In this document: one piece after another, positions 9,280-19,293 of the stretch
Layout of the letters: each line of letters opens with the position of its first letter
How positions within the stretch are numbered: position 1 is the stretch's first letter
Source: Legionella brunensis
Lineage (GTDB): Bacteria > Pseudomonadota > Gammaproteobacteria > Legionellales > Legionellaceae
Assembly (NCBI RefSeq): GCF_001467025.1
Contig: NZ_LNXV01000011.1
Location: 100,715 to 148,988 of the forward strand
DNA length: 48,274 nt
Reading direction: 5' to 3'
Program-made: the position numbers and the translations under genes
Notes under the pieces: generated by a model
What the model was told of the DNA's origin: nothing
The model's database searches: none
Seen by the model: the letters and a program-made list of their open reading frames with translations, nothing else

Positions 9280-10722
9280 TTAACGAGTGCCGCCTATAGT
9301 TAGGGCGTCAATTTTTAAAGTGGGTTGACCAACACCAACGGGTACAGATTGTCCATCTTTTCCACACACACCTATGCCGCTATCTAAGGACAAGTCATTA
9401 CCTATCATGCTTACTTTCTTCATGACCTCTGGTCCATTGCCAATTAGTGTGGCCCCTTTAACAGGCTTAGTCACTTTTCCATCTTCAATAAGATAGGCTT
9501 CGCTAGCTGAAAAGACGAATTGCCCGGAAGTAATATCAACCTGACCACCGCCAAAATTCACAGCATACAATCCTTTCTTAACTGAGCGAATAATTTCATC
9601 TGGGTGATATTTACCTGCCAACATATAAGTGTTTGTCATTCTTGGCATTGGTAAATGAGCATAAGATTCTCGACGACAATTACCAGTAGGCTTCATTCCC
9701 ATTAATTTCGCATTCAGTTTGTCCTGCATATAATTGACCAAAACACCATCGTCAATCAATGTAGTACATTGCGCCGGAGTTCCTTCATCATCAATTGTCA
9801 ATGAGCCGCGTCTATCCTTTAGGGTGCCATCATCAACTACAGTCACCCCCTTCGCGGCCACTTGCTGCCCTAACCGACCAGAGAAAGCGGAAAGTCCTTT
9901 GCGATTAAAATCCCCTTCCAAACCATGTCCTACCGCCTCATGCAGCAAAACACCAGGCCACCCAGGTCCTAGAACTACAGGCATTGTTCCTGCAGGTGCC
10001 TCTTCTGCGTCAAGATTGATCAAAGCTTCACGCACAGCTTCTCGCGCGTATCCTAAGGCTCTTTCTTCCTCAAGAAAATAAGAATAGGCAACACGACCGC
10101 CGCCACCAGAACGAGCAGACTCCCTACGTCCATTTTTATCTTCAACGATGACACTAACATTAATGCTCACCAAAGGCCTTATATCTGCAATCATTTGGCC
10201 ATGCATGCCAGCAACCATCACGACCTCATAACAACCGCTTAAAGAGGCATTAACTTGAATGACACGAGGATCAATTCGCCTAGCCTCTTTGTCAATCGCC
10301 TCCAGGAGCGCTATTTTCTCTAGTTTGCTCATACCCTCAATAGGATTTAGTGGTGCATAACGAGTTATTGGTGCGCTGGGTATCTGTATCGACTGTGTCT
10401 GTTTAACACCGGTGAATGCAATCGAGCGTGCAGCATCAGCAGCTCGTTGCATAGCTGGCAGTAAGATATCGTCGCAATAAGCATATCCGGTTTTATCACC
10501 GCTAACTGCTCGAATCCCCACACCACGATCAATAGAATAACTACCACTTTTTACTTCAGAGTCTTCTAAATACCAAGATTCATAACTGCTACTTTGAAAA
10601 TAAAGATCAGCATCATCAACATGATGGCTCAGCATTGAGCGAATTAACTTCTCTAAAGCACCCTCATCCAATGATGCTGGCTTTAATAATAAATCTTTGG
10701 CAAGTGCTAATGCCTGGGTCAT
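9280..10722 (-). CDS. tldD: Metalloprotease TldD
   Basis: TldD partners with TldE/PmbA in a cytosolic metalloprotease heterodimer that matures peptides such as microcins and degrades unfolded peptides. The zinc-site motif [13 protein letters not shown] is present with H261, E262 and H266. The C-terminal region has [27 protein letters not shown], whose Cys is the usual third ligand. The length of 480 residues matches the family. It lies 27 bases after the nitrilase-family gene on the same strand, the nitrilase-tldD pairing that is common in gammaproteobacteria, so the two are likely one transcript. The partner pmbA is not in the window. Confidence 0.96.
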   Translation of the reverse strand: MTQALALAKDLLLKPASLDEGALEKLIRSMLSHHVDDADLYFQSSSYESWYLEDSEVKSGSYSIDRGVGIRAVSGDKTGYAYCDDILLPAMQRAADAARSIAFTGVKQTQSIQIPSAPITRYAPLNPIEGMSKLEKIALLEAIDKEARRIDPRVIQVNASLSGCYEVVMVAGMHGQMIADIRPLVSINVSVIVEDKNGRRESARSGGGGRVAYSYFLEEERALGYAREAVREALINLDAEEAPAGTMPVVLGPGWPGVLLHEAVGHGLEGDFNRKGLSAFSGRLGQQVAAKGVTVVDDGTLKDRRGSLTIDDEGTPAQCTTLIDDGVLVNYMQDKLNAKLMGMKPTGNCRRESYAHLPMPRMTNTYMLAGKYHPDEIIRSVKKGLYAVNFGGGQVDITSGQFVFSASEAYLIEDGKVTKPVKGATLIGNGPEVMKKVSMIGNDLSLDSGIGVCGKDGQSVPVGVGQPTLKIDALTIGGTR

Positions 10723-10749
10723 AATTTTACCTTATCTAAACTCGTCAAA

Positions 10750-11559
10750 TTAATAAGAAAGAACATGGTGATCATTACTTGGAAATTGCCTACGCAACTG
10801 CTGTAGCCGTTGTAAATAGACCTCTGCGGCGATCATTCCAATATTAGCCTCTTGTCGTTCAACCACTTTCCCCCAAGGTTCAACTATCATGCTATGACCA
10901 TATGTGTGTCGTCCATTTTCATGCATCCCGCCCTGATTAGGAGCGATGACATAACATAAGTTCTCAATGGCGCGCGCTCTTAATAATACTTCCCAATGAG
11001 CCGCCCCGGTCACTGCAGTAAATGCCGATGGTATACTAAATAGCTCTGCCCCTCTTAATACTAATTGTCGATACAATTCAGGAAAACGCAAATCGTAGCA
11101 TACCGATAAACCTACACGACCAACAGGGGTATCCACAACAACAATCTCATCCCCTCTTTCAATTGTAGATGATTCTTGATGAGCTTCCTGCTCAGAGACA
11201 CGAACATCAAACAGATGAATTTTATCATAACGTGCGGCACATAATCCTTTATCATCAAACACCAAACAACTTGATCTGGCACGCTCTTGAAGCCCCCTTA
11301 AAGGTAAGGTACCAGCAATAACCCATAAACCATACTCTTTAGCCCAACGACTGACATGATCCTGAATTTCCCCTACACCGTATTTCTCGGCTTTACGCAA
11401 CTTATCGGCTTCCTGCTTACCCATAAAAGCAAAATTTTCAGGTAGTACCAATAGTTCAACCTGCTCTTCTTTGGCTTTCATAAAAAAATGCTGAACTTGG
11501 TTCAAATTATCCGCAATGGAAGCCGATGAAATCATTTGTACAGCGGCAACTTTTGGCAT
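10750..11559 (-). CDS. Carbon-nitrogen hydrolase (nitrilase superfamily, YbeM/Nit-type amidase)
   Basis: This enzyme hydrolyses a small amide. Close relatives of the Nit1/YbeM group deaminate aberrant metabolites such as deaminated glutathione, a role inferred here from family and length. The Glu-Lys-Cys triad is visible as E41 (LPENFAF), K113 (YDKIHLFDV) and C154 (LSVCYDLRFPELYRQL). The frame is open to 11589, but the Met at 11559 starts exactly at the beta strand MPKVAAVQM and has GGA 7 bases upstream, so the extra ten residues are probably not translated. It lies 27 bases upstream of tldD in the same operon. Confidence 0.93.
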   Translation of the reverse strand: MPKVAAVQMISSASIADNLNQVQHFFMKAKEEQVELLVLPENFAFMGKQEADKLRKAEKYGVGEIQDHVSRWAKEYGLWVIAGTLPLRGLQERARSSCLVFDDKGLCAARYDKIHLFDVRVSEQEAHQESSTIERGDEIVVVDTPVGRVGLSVCYDLRFPELYRQLVLRGAELFSIPSAFTAVTGAAHWEVLLRARAIENLCYVIAPNQGGMHENGRHTYGHSMIVEPWGKVVERQEANIGMIAAEVYLQRLQQLRRQFPSNDHHVLSY

Positions 11560-11705
11560 GTTTAATCCAAAATTAAGAAAGTTGGTCAATTATCAGCGAT
11601 TAATTTGCAAGGTTTCAATGCTTAAGACTCTATAAAACTAAAAATAGCGTAAAAACTCAATGAAACCTCAAGGAATCTTGCCAGTTATTTTACATAATTA
11701 TAGAC

Positions 11706-11734
11706 TTGAAAAGGAAGCAACTAACCTATATATA
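11706..11734 (+). promoter_or_regulatory. Probable sigma-70 promoter of the YccA-like gene
   Basis: TTGAAA (11706-11711) and TATATA (11729-11734) are separated by 17 bases. The AUG at 11771 lies 36 bases further on, with GGAG at 11761-11764. The spacing is ideal and the boxes are near consensus. Confidence 0.5.
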
Positions 11735-11770
11735 TGCTAAACTAGCAGTATAAATAATCTGGAGCTATGC

Positions 11771-12445
11771 ATGAACAGAAATGACGTTACCTTGTTAAGT
11801 CAACGTAGTGAAACGGTACTTGCAACTAATAAAGTTTTACGCAATACCTATCTTTTACTCGGCATGACCTTTTTATTCAGCGCCCTGACTGCCTATGCAT
11901 CATTTGCATGGAATGCCAAACCAATGAATCCATTATTAATGATTGTTGGAGTCTATGGCTTAATGTTTCTGACTCACGCATTAAGAAATAGTGCTTTGGG
12001 ATTAATCAGTGTTTTTGCCTTTACAGGTTTCCTAGGCTATACCTTAGGGCCAGTTTTAAACCTCTATGTTGCCAACTTTTCAAATGGTCATCAGCTCATT
12101 GGAACTGCACTTGGCGGCACAGGTATGATCTTCTTTGCTCTATCAGGATACGCCCTGACTACCCGTAAAGATTTTAGCTATTTAGGCGGCTTCCTTTTTG
12201 TAGGAGTCATGGTTGCTCTTCTAGCAATGATTGCCGGAATCTTCTTCCAAATCCCGGCATTACAATTAGTGATATCAGCTGCGTTTGTACTAATTTCTTC
12301 TGGCTTAATCTTATTCCAAACCAGTGAAATTATTCATGGTGGAGAAACCAACTATATTTCAGCGACGGTTTCTTTATTCGTATCTATTTATAATTTGTTC
12401 GTTAGCCTACTCAACTTATTAGGTGCTTTTTCAGGCCGCGACTAA
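11771..12445 (+). CDS. Bax inhibitor-1 / YccA family inner-membrane protein
   Basis: This is a seven-segment membrane protein of the BI-1/YccA/YbhL family. Relatives modulate the FtsH protease or act as pH-sensitive calcium leaks; which applies here cannot be told from sequence. Visible features are a short hydrophilic N-terminus ending in VLRNTYLLLGMTFLFSALTAY, GFLGYTLGPVLN, GGFLFVGVMVALLAMIAGIFF and the conserved acidic end of the fold QTSEIIHGGETNYISATVSLFVSIYNLFVSLL. The length of 224 residues is normal. GGAG lies 6 bases before the ATG. It is monocistronic, ending at a strong terminator. Confidence 0.94.
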   Translation: MNRNDVTLLSQRSETVLATNKVLRNTYLLLGMTFLFSALTAYASFAWNAKPMNPLLMIVGVYGLMFLTHALRNSALGLISVFAFTGFLGYTLGPVLNLYVANFSNGHQLIGTALGGTGMIFFALSGYALTTRKDFSYLGGFLFVGVMVALLAMIAGIFFQIPALQLVISAAFVLISSGLILFQTSEIIHGGETNYISATVSLFVSIYNLFVSLLNLLGAFSGRD

Positions 12446-12463
12446 AATCATCTCCTCAACTTG

Positions 12464-12492
12464 AATCCCGGTGAGTTTGCCGGGATTTTTTT
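12464..12492 (+). terminator. Rho-independent terminator after the YccA-like gene
   Basis: AATCCCGG (12464-12471) pairs with CCGGGATT (12480-12487) around an 8-base loop. The T run extends to 12492. It lies 18 bases after the stop codon at 12445. Confidence 0.85.
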
Positions 12493-12518
12493 ACCCCTAT
12501 TTTTCGGGAGCGGTTAAC

Positions 12519-13493
12519 TTAAGTCTTAAGCTGAAAACAAGAAAGCTCTTCTGTGCAGCTAAGCAGAATCGCCGGCTCTAACTCTGTCTCTTCCTTAACC
12601 TTTACTTTTATTGTACCCAATTGAGTTTCATGTTTATTTTTTTCAATTTTAATAAAAAAGACTCCGTCACGATTTACGAAAACAGACTTCTTCGCACCAT
12701 CAGCAATAACAAGTTGTATATGCAAAGAAGTATTATTTTTTTTGACATAATTAGATAATGATTTTTGAACACTGTCGTAACAAATCTCAATGCCGACTCT
12801 GAGACCAAAATAATCCTTAACTAGACTATCGTTATCCCCTGTTTTAAAAGACATGCGACGCAGATCCATTAAATTTAAAAATCCTTCATCAACGTAATCA
12901 AAATCATAGTTCGTATGAGGATATCTTTTCTTATATTTTTGTATATCGCCATGATAAAAAAAGTAAGCCGTATTTCGATAATAGGTACTTTGATCAAGCT
13001 TGGCATTCTTATGCCAACAAATTGTTCCTGGAACAATTAGCATGTCCGTATCCCTGGAAAGTTCTGCCAGGAGACTTTTAAAAGCATTTTTTTGAGCCTG
13101 TGTATAATATCGTTCATAGCTGAGCTTGGAAAAATCTTTAAATAAATATTCCGGGGCAACAAATATTGCCGATGGAGGTGCTGGTTGTTGTTCGGGGGAA
13201 TTCTCAGTATCAAACTTTCTTTTACTCGTACCAAGTTTATTTTTAATCCAGAACAAGGAAGACTTTATAGCCACATTAGAGCCAAGATGGTTATCTTCTT
13301 TAATTTCAAGCAACGATTTTTTAGCAAAAATAATTTGCTCTTCCAGCAGTTTTAACCGTTTATCAAAAGGAGACATATAAAAATTTTCATCGGGTTGAAA
13401 AATAAAAACCCTCATACCAGATGGCACAGCCGGATTGTATTTTTTACCCTGGTTTGTATCAGAATCCAAGATAATTTTTCGGGAAGAGAGCAT
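12519..13493 (-). CDS. Divergent nitrilase-fold protein, unknown substrate
   Basis: I do not recognise a named family for this 324-residue protein, but the three catalytic signatures of the carbon-nitrogen hydrolase superfamily are visible in order. They are E115 in FVAPEYLF, K188/K189 in IQKYKKRYP and C238 in VGIEICYDS. MLIVPGTICW before the Lys also matches the strand order of the fold. It differs from the housekeeping nitrilase at 10750: the N-terminus is longer (about 110 residues before the Glu), with a charged linker containing EQQPAPP, and the C-terminus is divergent. There is no signal peptide. It converges on the terminator after the YccA-like gene and stands alone. An accessory amidase or a translocated enzyme are both possible; fold assignment is inference from motifs. 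Confidence 0.7.
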   Translation of the reverse strand: MLSSRKIILDSDTNQGKKYNPAVPSGMRVFIFQPDENFYMSPFDKRLKLLEEQIIFAKKSLLEIKEDNHLGSNVAIKSSLFWIKNKLGTSKRKFDTENSPEQQPAPPSAIFVAPEYLFKDFSKLSYERYYTQAQKNAFKSLLAELSRDTDMLIVPGTICWHKNAKLDQSTYYRNTAYFFYHGDIQKYKKRYPHTNYDFDYVDEGFLNLMDLRRMSFKTGDNDSLVKDYFGLRVGIEICYDSVQKSLSNYVKKNNTSLHIQLVIADGAKKSVFVNRDGVFFIKIEKNKHETQLGTIKVKVKEETELEPAILLSCTEELSCFQLKT

Positions 13494-13745
13494 AGAAAAT
13501 TAATTATAAAGATTCATAATAATGAACTTGATTAAACAATTACAATAATGGATGAAATAATAAGCATCATGAAGATGCCTAGACCAAAACCCAATTTGTA
13601 TCATATTTCTACAAAATAGGCAATAAAAAACCTAAAATCTAGCTGCATTACCCTCGTAAACGACCAAATATCAACCAACCTGATAATTTATGTTCTATAC
13701 TCACAAGATTACATTATTTTCACACTTTAGCATGGCTGGTTTATC

Positions 13746-14651
13746 ATGAGCGAACCTCAATTGCATCTCTATAGAGACCTAACTGCACCTGAAAAATTGT
13801 ACAGCATCGCTATTGTCTGGATTCCATTAATAGCAACTTTATATGCTATTTTCTCTGGGATGCTTTTTTCGATAAATCTAGCCACATTACTATTATTAAT
13901 AGGATGCTATAGTTGTACAGTTTTAGGGATTACTGTGGGTTTTCATCGTTTATTGACTCATCATTCTTTCAAAACAAAACGATGGGTTAAAATAGTTTTA
14001 ACTTGTTTAGGTTGCATGGCCTATGAAGGACCTCCCTATTTCTGGATAGCCGCCCATCGAAGACACCATAAATTCACAGAAACAGCCTCAGACCCACACT
14101 CACCTGTTGCAATGAATAAAATATCCCTGCGAAGTTTTTATCATGCACACATGGGATGGATGAGTAAACACACTATCGAGGACTGGCACTATTACATCGC
14201 CGATTTGCTCGCCGATCGAGATTTAAAAATTATCAATAAATACTATATACCAATAGCCTTAAGTGGATTAATTATTCCTGGAATTATTAATGGATTGATG
14301 TTTATGAGTTGGTATCACTTCATAGAAGGAATTATCGTTTGCGGTCTGGTAAGGGTTTGCATTCAACAACACGTTACATGGTCAATCAATTCTATCTGCC
14401 ACATATGGGGTAAGAAAAATTTTATAACGCAAGATCATAGCCGGAATAATTGGCTTTTTGCAATTTTAGCTTATGGAGAAGGTTGGCATAATGGCCATCA
14501 CGCTTTTCCAGCATCTGCTAAACATGGGTTGAAAAAATGGCAACTCGATATTTCTTATGGCTTTATTTTTTTGTTATCACTTATTGGACTAGTTACAGAG
14601 ATTAAGTTGCCTACTCAAGAACAATTGCATAAAAAATCTATCAAAAAATAG
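13746..14651 (+). CDS. Membrane fatty-acid (acyl-CoA delta-9) desaturase
   Basis: This is a di-iron membrane desaturase that introduces a double bond into acyl chains. The three histidine boxes are complete: HRLLTHH (67-73), HRRHH (104-108) and HNGHH (248-252, in GEGWHNGHHAF). Hydrophobic pairs lie around residues 20-62 and 165-205. At 301 residues it is of the short bacterial type lacking a fused cytochrome b5. It is transcribed alone, with a 251-base spacer upstream in which I see no clear promoter. It would adjust membrane unsaturation. Confidence 0.95.
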   Translation: MSEPQLHLYRDLTAPEKLYSIAIVWIPLIATLYAIFSGMLFSINLATLLLLIGCYSCTVLGITVGFHRLLTHHSFKTKRWVKIVLTCLGCMAYEGPPYFWIAAHRRHHKFTETASDPHSPVAMNKISLRSFYHAHMGWMSKHTIEDWHYYIADLLADRDLKIINKYYIPIALSGLIIPGIINGLMFMSWYHFIEGIIVCGLVRVCIQQHVTWSINSICHIWGKKNFITQDHSRNNWLFAILAYGEGWHNGHHAFPASAKHGLKKWQLDISYGFIFLLSLIGLVTEIKLPTQEQLHKKSIKK

Positions 14652-14857
14652 TAGAGCTTTAAGCAATCTAAAGCCTAGTCTAAAAATCAGATGCAAAAAG
14701 TAGAAAATGCAAAAATTCCTCAATAATAAATGACATTAGCCTAATAAAACCACCTCATTTATACACGTTACCAGCGATTCGGGCAAAAAAACAAGAATAC
14801 TCAATATGTACTATATTTAATCAATATTAAGTAATTTTTTTCTTGGATTTCCTGGCA

Positions 14858-15748
14858 ATGAAGCATAAAGACTTACTTAAGATAGCAGAACATATTCGGG
14901 CAGAGGTTTCTCTTTTTTTACCCTATAGTTCAAATAATATTTCTTTAACTGATCAACCCTTTCATAGAGTATTTTGGATAACTGCTATGCGTGCTCGTTC
15001 AGATGAAGAGGGGATTCGTGAAAGAATTCGTCAGTGGAAAATGAACTTAAAGGCTGACAACGTTGATACGCAATTTAAATCATTAAAAGTAACAGCAAAA
15101 ATACCTAACAATCCATCTGAAACCCCTACTCTTGAAGAGTGGCACAAATATATCAGCACACTACCTAAACGTGCCCTCAAAATCCAACATAAAGACGGTA
15201 CGCCAATAGAGCCTAATCATCGTACTGAAGCAAGGGCTAAAAATGCCATTAAATTTGGAATTGGTAATTGTGGTGAAAAAGCGGCTGTTGCCTTTTCCCT
15301 GCTTCTTGAATATCCCAAAGAAGGCTTAAAAAAACTGATGCCTCTCTCCCGCTCTATTCCTATGGAAATCGTTTCTCTAAGTGGTAGTGATCATACATTT
15401 CTTGTGTTGGACAGAGATCCAAAAAGTGATTTACAAGATATGTCTACCTGGGGACCAAACGCAATTATTTTAGATCCATGGATGGATAGTGTTGTTTCTG
15501 TCACAGAAGAACTTCAGAAATCAGAGAATAAACGCTCAGGCTGTTTTAAGTATATCTCTAAATACCAAGGAGAGCTGGTACTTGAGAACAAGGGGAACAT
15601 AGGACAAGGTCATACACAACGCTGGGATGAACACCGTAAGAAAAAAAATGAACCTACTTTGCTAAGAGAATGGTCTTTTTTTTATAAACCAAAGAGCAAA
15701 GAGAAAGAAAATGTCCCTTGGGTCACTCCACCTAAGAGCATGAAATAA
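14858..15748 (+). CDS. Unknown protein with apparent Cys-His-Asp (papain/transglutaminase-like) triad
   Basis: No named family is recognised. The 296-residue protein has an ordered set of motifs suggestive of a cysteine hydrolase or transglutaminase-like fold. They are C138 at a helix N-terminus (GIGNCGEKAAVAFSLLLE), H179 in a beta strand (GSDHTFLVLD) and D206 (AIILDPWMD). The N-terminal ~120 residues are helical and charged, and the C-terminus is Lys-rich. There is no signal peptide or membrane segment, so it is cytosolic or delivered by a leaderless route. The frame opens at a TTG at 14843, but ATG 14858 is more likely, with TTGGA 10 bases upstream. It stands alone, converging on korB. A translocated effector is plausible but not shown. 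Confidence 0.7.
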   Translation: MKHKDLLKIAEHIRAEVSLFLPYSSNNISLTDQPFHRVFWITAMRARSDEEGIRERIRQWKMNLKADNVDTQFKSLKVTAKIPNNPSETPTLEEWHKYISTLPKRALKIQHKDGTPIEPNHRTEARAKNAIKFGIGNCGEKAAVAFSLLLEYPKEGLKKLMPLSRSIPMEIVSLSGSDHTFLVLDRDPKSDLQDMSTWGPNAIILDPWMDSVVSVTEELQKSENKRSGCFKYISKYQGELVLENKGNIGQGHTQRWDEHRKKKNEPTLLREWSFFYKPKSKEKENVPWVTPPKSMK

Positions 15749-15781
15749 TTAACGGAATTTTTCCTCATTTACAGTAATCAT

Positions 15782-16759
15782 TTATTGGCTTTTGCCTTCC
15801 TGCTGCCAGCAAGCTTTAGCACGGAACAAGGTTGCTAAATCCGTACTTGATTTTTTAAGCGGCTTATTTAAAGTGAAGATTTCACGCTCTTTTTGATAAT
15901 ACACCCCTAAAGGAACTGGGAATTCTGGGAAAGTTAAACGTGCTAACCGCATAGCAGCAATAAAACTACTGGAGTCATGGCGATAAGCCGCTTCACCATG
16001 TGCCTTACGTTGTAGTACCTCGTCCTCTAAGTCTAGAGCCCATTGTTGTTCGGCTCCAAACGCTAAAGGTTGACCCTCTGTCAAAACAATAGTTTGCTCA
16101 GCGCGATTGTTTTTTACAGCAAACGCATCAAAAGCACCATTATTAAAAATATTGCAATCCTGGTAAATTTCAACAAATGAACAACCTCGATGTTCATAGG
16201 CTTGCTTAATTACTGAAGCCAGGTGATTAGGATCTTTATCCACAGCTCGGGCAACAAAGCTTGCCCCTGATGCCAATGCAATCGTCAGTGGATTAACAGG
16301 CTCATTATTAACGCCCTGTGGAGATGTTTTTGTAACTTGCCCTTTTTGTGAAGTTGGCGAAAATTGTCCCTTCGTTAATCCATAAACCTGATTATTAAAT
16401 AGCAAAATATTAACGTTAACATTTCGTCTTAAACAATGAATTAAATGGTTACCACCAATGCTTAACGCATCTCCATCACCTGTTATAACCCAGACAGTTA
16501 AATCATCACGCATAGCTTTAAGGCCGGTAGCCACAGCAGTAGCTCTTCCATGAATTGTGTGGAAACCATAGGTATTCATGTAATAAGGTAATCTTCCTGC
16601 GCAACCAATTCCTGAAACAAATACATGCTTCTCAGGAGGTAAGCCTAACTCTGGAAGCACGCGTTGCAAAGCAGCCAAGATCGCATAATCGCCACATCCT
16701 GGACACCATCGTACTTCGGTGGAATTAGTAAAATCCTCGCGTTTATACGTATTGTTCAT
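15782..16759 (-). CDS. korB: 2-oxoglutarate:ferredoxin oxidoreductase beta subunit
   Basis: This thiamine-pyrophosphate subunit, with KorA, oxidatively decarboxylates 2-oxoglutarate (or another 2-oxoacid) using ferredoxin. It carries the [4Fe-4S] cysteines C19 and C22 (WCPGCGDYA), C53 (GIGCAGR) and C202 (YQDCNIF). The TPP/Mg motif GDGDALSIGGNHLIHCLRRN and FNNQVYGLTKGQFSPTS are also present. The frame extends to a TTG at 16765, but ATG 16759 has GGA 8 bases upstream. It overlaps the end of korA by 17 bases, implying coupled translation. No ferredoxin gene is next to it. Confidence 0.94.
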   Translation of the reverse strand: MNNTYKREDFTNSTEVRWCPGCGDYAILAALQRVLPELGLPPEKHVFVSGIGCAGRLPYYMNTYGFHTIHGRATAVATGLKAMRDDLTVWVITGDGDALSIGGNHLIHCLRRNVNVNILLFNNQVYGLTKGQFSPTSQKGQVTKTSPQGVNNEPVNPLTIALASGASFVARAVDKDPNHLASVIKQAYEHRGCSFVEIYQDCNIFNNGAFDAFAVKNNRAEQTIVLTEGQPLAFGAEQQWALDLEDEVLQRKAHGEAAYRHDSSSFIAAMRLARLTFPEFPVPLGVYYQKEREIFTLNKPLKKSSTDLATLFRAKACWQQEGKSQ

Positions 16760-18560
16760 GATCAATTTCCAATTTAATGGCTTTAACCAAATGACTTACT
16801 GTAAAGGGTTGACCGTTGCATTGATTAATTGATCTAGCATCCACTAGATAATTCGCTCGCAACATTTGACATAACTGACCTGAATTTAACTCAGCCACCA
16901 AAATTTTATCATATTTGCTAAGTAACTTGCCTAAATTTTCCGGTAATGGATTTAGATGCCGTAAATGAAGAAATGCCACAGCCAATCCTTCCGCTCGACA
17001 CTGATTAACAGCAGACTTTAAACTGCCGTAAGTACTACCCCAACCAATCAATAAAGTCGTGGCATTATCATTACCTTCAATAGCTAAAGCGGGATATTCA
17101 CGCGCTATACCAGCAATCTTATCAGCTCGAAGCTTTATCATTTTTTGGTGATTCTCAGCATCATAGCTGACCCTTCCCTCTTCTCCCTGCTTCTCCAAGC
17201 CACCTAATTGGTGAATAAATCCAGGGGTACCAGGCACATTCCAACTACGCGAAAGAATTTCGTCACGTTGATAAGGTTTGGGAAAACGATTGAAATTCAT
17301 GACAGGGATTTCCAAAGACTCAACATCAGGGATTTTCCATGGTTCTGCTGCATTAGCCAGATATGCGTCTAGTAAAACAATCACAGGTGTCATGTACTTA
17401 ATAGCCAAAGCAAATGCTTCCATGATGGTATTAAAACAATCAGAAGGCGATTTAGCCGCAAGAACTGGCAATGGTGCCTCCCCATGGCGACCATAAAGGG
17501 CTTGTCGTAAATCACTTTGACCAGTTTTAGTCGGCAATCCAGTTGAGGCACCAGCACGTTGCACATCCACCAAAACCAAAGGCAACTCTGCCATTACTGC
17601 AAGTCCTAAACTTTCACTTTTTAAATCAAAACCGGGACCAGAGGTACAAGTCAGAGCTAAACATCCTCCATAAGCAGCACCAATGCAAGCACAAATTGCT
17701 GCAATTTCATCTTCTGCTTGCAGCAGTTGTACACCGTAATCCCCCAGCCTTGCGCATTCATGCAAAATAGCTGACGCAGGAGTAATTGGATAACCAGACA
17801 CCAACAATGGAGTTTCTGTTCCTGTGGCAAGCGTTGCAATGGCTAATGCAACAGCCTCAACACCCGTGATTTGTCTATATTCCCCATTCTCCCGACTGAC
17901 TTGTCCTAACATAAACTGTCGTCGAGACAACTCTAACGTCATGGCATAATTAAAGCCTGCAAGCAAAGTTAATTCATTGGCCTTGGCAATTTGAGGATTG
18001 GTTTTAAATTTCTTCTTAATAAACTCCACACAACTCTCTGTGGGTAAATCAAATAACCAAAGTACTAAGCCCAGAACATAAAAATTTTTAGCTTTCTTTG
18101 CTTGCGCATGACTTATCTCTAAGGAGACCACTGCTTGCAATGTTTGAGTTATCAATGGCAGAGAGACTAACTGATAATGCTCAGCAGCATTATCCAGAAA
18201 GTCTTTGGTCATCCCGGCCTTTTGCCAGTCTTTCTCTTGAAAACTATCTTCGTTGATAATTAATAAACCACCAGCACTTAAGTATTGCAGTGAATTTTTT
18301 AAAGCTGCAGGGTTTAACGCTACTAATACATCAAGCGACTCACCTGCAGTAAAAATAGCTTGTTCTGACATCGCTAATTGAAAACCAGAGACACCGGCAA
18401 CCGTTCCCGCAGGAGCTCTAATTTCTGCAGGGAAATCCGGAAGAGTTCTTACATCCCTGCCTGTTAGAGCAGCAGTAATTGTTAGCTGCTCGCCAACAAG
18501 CTGCACCCCATCACCAGAATCACCTGTTAATCGTATAACGATAGCGTCAGTATTTGACAT
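16743..18560 (-). CDS. korA: 2-oxoglutarate:ferredoxin oxidoreductase alpha subunit (gamma-alpha fusion)
   Basis: At 605 residues this is the fused form, with the gamma domain first ([19 protein letters not shown], residues ~1-190) and the alpha/pyrimidine-binding domain after about 230. Landmarks are [51 protein letters not shown] and [21 protein letters not shown]. With KorB it forms the oxidoreductase that can replace or supplement the 2-oxoglutarate dehydrogenase complex. Its first codons overlap the last 14 bases of pdxJ, and its end overlaps korB, so pdxJ-korA-korB form one tightly packed transcript. Confidence 0.94.
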   Translation of the reverse strand: MSNTDAIVIRLTGDSGDGVQLVGEQLTITAALTGRDVRTLPDFPAEIRAPAGTVAGVSGFQLAMSEQAIFTAGESLDVLVALNPAALKNSLQYLSAGGLLIINEDSFQEKDWQKAGMTKDFLDNAAEHYQLVSLPLITQTLQAVVSLEISHAQAKKAKNFYVLGLVLWLFDLPTESCVEFIKKKFKTNPQIAKANELTLLAGFNYAMTLELSRRQFMLGQVSRENGEYRQITGVEAVALAIATLATGTETPLLVSGYPITPASAILHECARLGDYGVQLLQAEDEIAAICACIGAAYGGCLALTCTSGPGFDLKSESLGLAVMAELPLVLVDVQRAGASTGLPTKTGQSDLRQALYGRHGEAPLPVLAAKSPSDCFNTIMEAFALAIKYMTPVIVLLDAYLANAAEPWKIPDVESLEIPVMNFNRFPKPYQRDEILSRSWNVPGTPGFIHQLGGLEKQGEEGRVSYDAENHQKMIKLRADKIAGIAREYPALAIEGNDNATTLLIGWGSTYGSLKSAVNQCRAEGLAVAFLHLRHLNPLPENLGKLLSKYDKILVAELNSGQLCQMLRANYLVDARSINQCNGQPFTVSHLVKAIKLEIDHEQYV

Positions 18561-19293
18561 GGCTTCTTGCTTCCAACATGAGTTGACGCATGTGTTTTAC
18601 CGCCTCTTTCAAACCACAAAATAAAGCACGGGCGATAATCGCATGACCAATGTTTAATTCGTGTAATTCTTTAATAGCCGCAATAGGTTTGACATTATGG
18701 TAATTTAAACCATGGCCTGCATTAACAATCAAGTTAAGGCTGGCGGCATATTTTGCCGCTTCAGTGATGCGCTGCAACTCATAGGCTAGCTCTTTTGGAT
18801 TCGTTGCATCTGCATAGCAACCTGTATGAATTTCAATTACCGGAGCACCAACAGCAGCTGCTGCTTCAATTTGCTTCATATCAGGATCAATAAATAAAGA
18901 AACTTCACTGCCTATCACCTGCAAACGTTTTACTGCATCAGCAACATTTTGATAGTGCCCAACAACATCTAAACCACCTTCTGTAGTTAATTCCTCTCGC
19001 TTTTCTGGAACCAGACAAGCATGTTCAGGTTTAATTTCTTCGGCGAAATCAAGCATGGCATTGGTAACTGCCAGCTCTAAATTCATGCGTGTTTGCAAAA
19101 CCGCTTTGATAAGTCTTACATCTCTTGCTTGAATATGGCGCAAATCTTCACGCATGTGTAAAGTGATTCCATCAGCACCTGCTTCCTCAGCCTCCATCGC
19201 AGCTTGCACTGGATCAGGATAAAGAGTACCACGTGCTTGACGCACAGTTGCAATATGATCAATGTTAACACCTAGCAAAATTTCATTCGTCAT
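18547..19293 (-). CDS. pdxJ: Pyridoxine 5'-phosphate synthase
   Basis: PdxJ condenses 1-deoxyxylulose-5-phosphate with 3-amino-2-oxopropyl phosphate to give pyridoxine 5'-phosphate, the last step of the DXP-dependent vitamin B6 route. The TIM-barrel begins with [21 protein letters not shown], followed by the signature [44 protein letters not shown] and NAGHGLNY. The length of 248 residues is normal. In many gammaproteobacteria pdxJ directly follows era-recO; here recO and era lie about 2 kb away on the same strand, with a membrane-protein gene and a palindromic repeat between them. Confidence 0.97.
   Translation of the reverse strand: MTNEILLGVNIDHIATVRQARGTLYPDPVQAAMEAEEAGADGITLHMREDLRHIQARDVRLIKAVLQTRMNLELAVTNAMLDFAEEIKPEHACLVPEKREELTTEGGLDVVGHYQNVADAVKRLQVIGSEVSLFIDPDMKQIEAAAAVGAPVIEIHTGCYADATNPKELAYELQRITEAAKYAASLNLIVNAGHGLNYHNVKPIAAIKELHELNIGHAIIARALFCGLKEAVKHMRQLMLEARSHVKY

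Noticed and set aside
9734-10081. 115-codon plus-strand frame inside tldD
   Set aside because: It is antisense to the strongly conserved metal-site region of tldD and has the Pro/Ser-rich composition typical of a shadow frame.
14656-14674. GCTTTA/TAAAGC hairpin after the desaturase
   Set aside because: It is only 6 bp, AT-rich and without a T run, so not convincing as a terminator.
14812-14831. AATATTAAG with a weaker copy 11 bases upstream, resembling a tandem PmrA box
   Set aside because: The upstream half matches only about 6 of 9 bases. The site ends 26 bases before the likely ATG, too close for a -35-overlapping activator site plus a -10 and transcription start.
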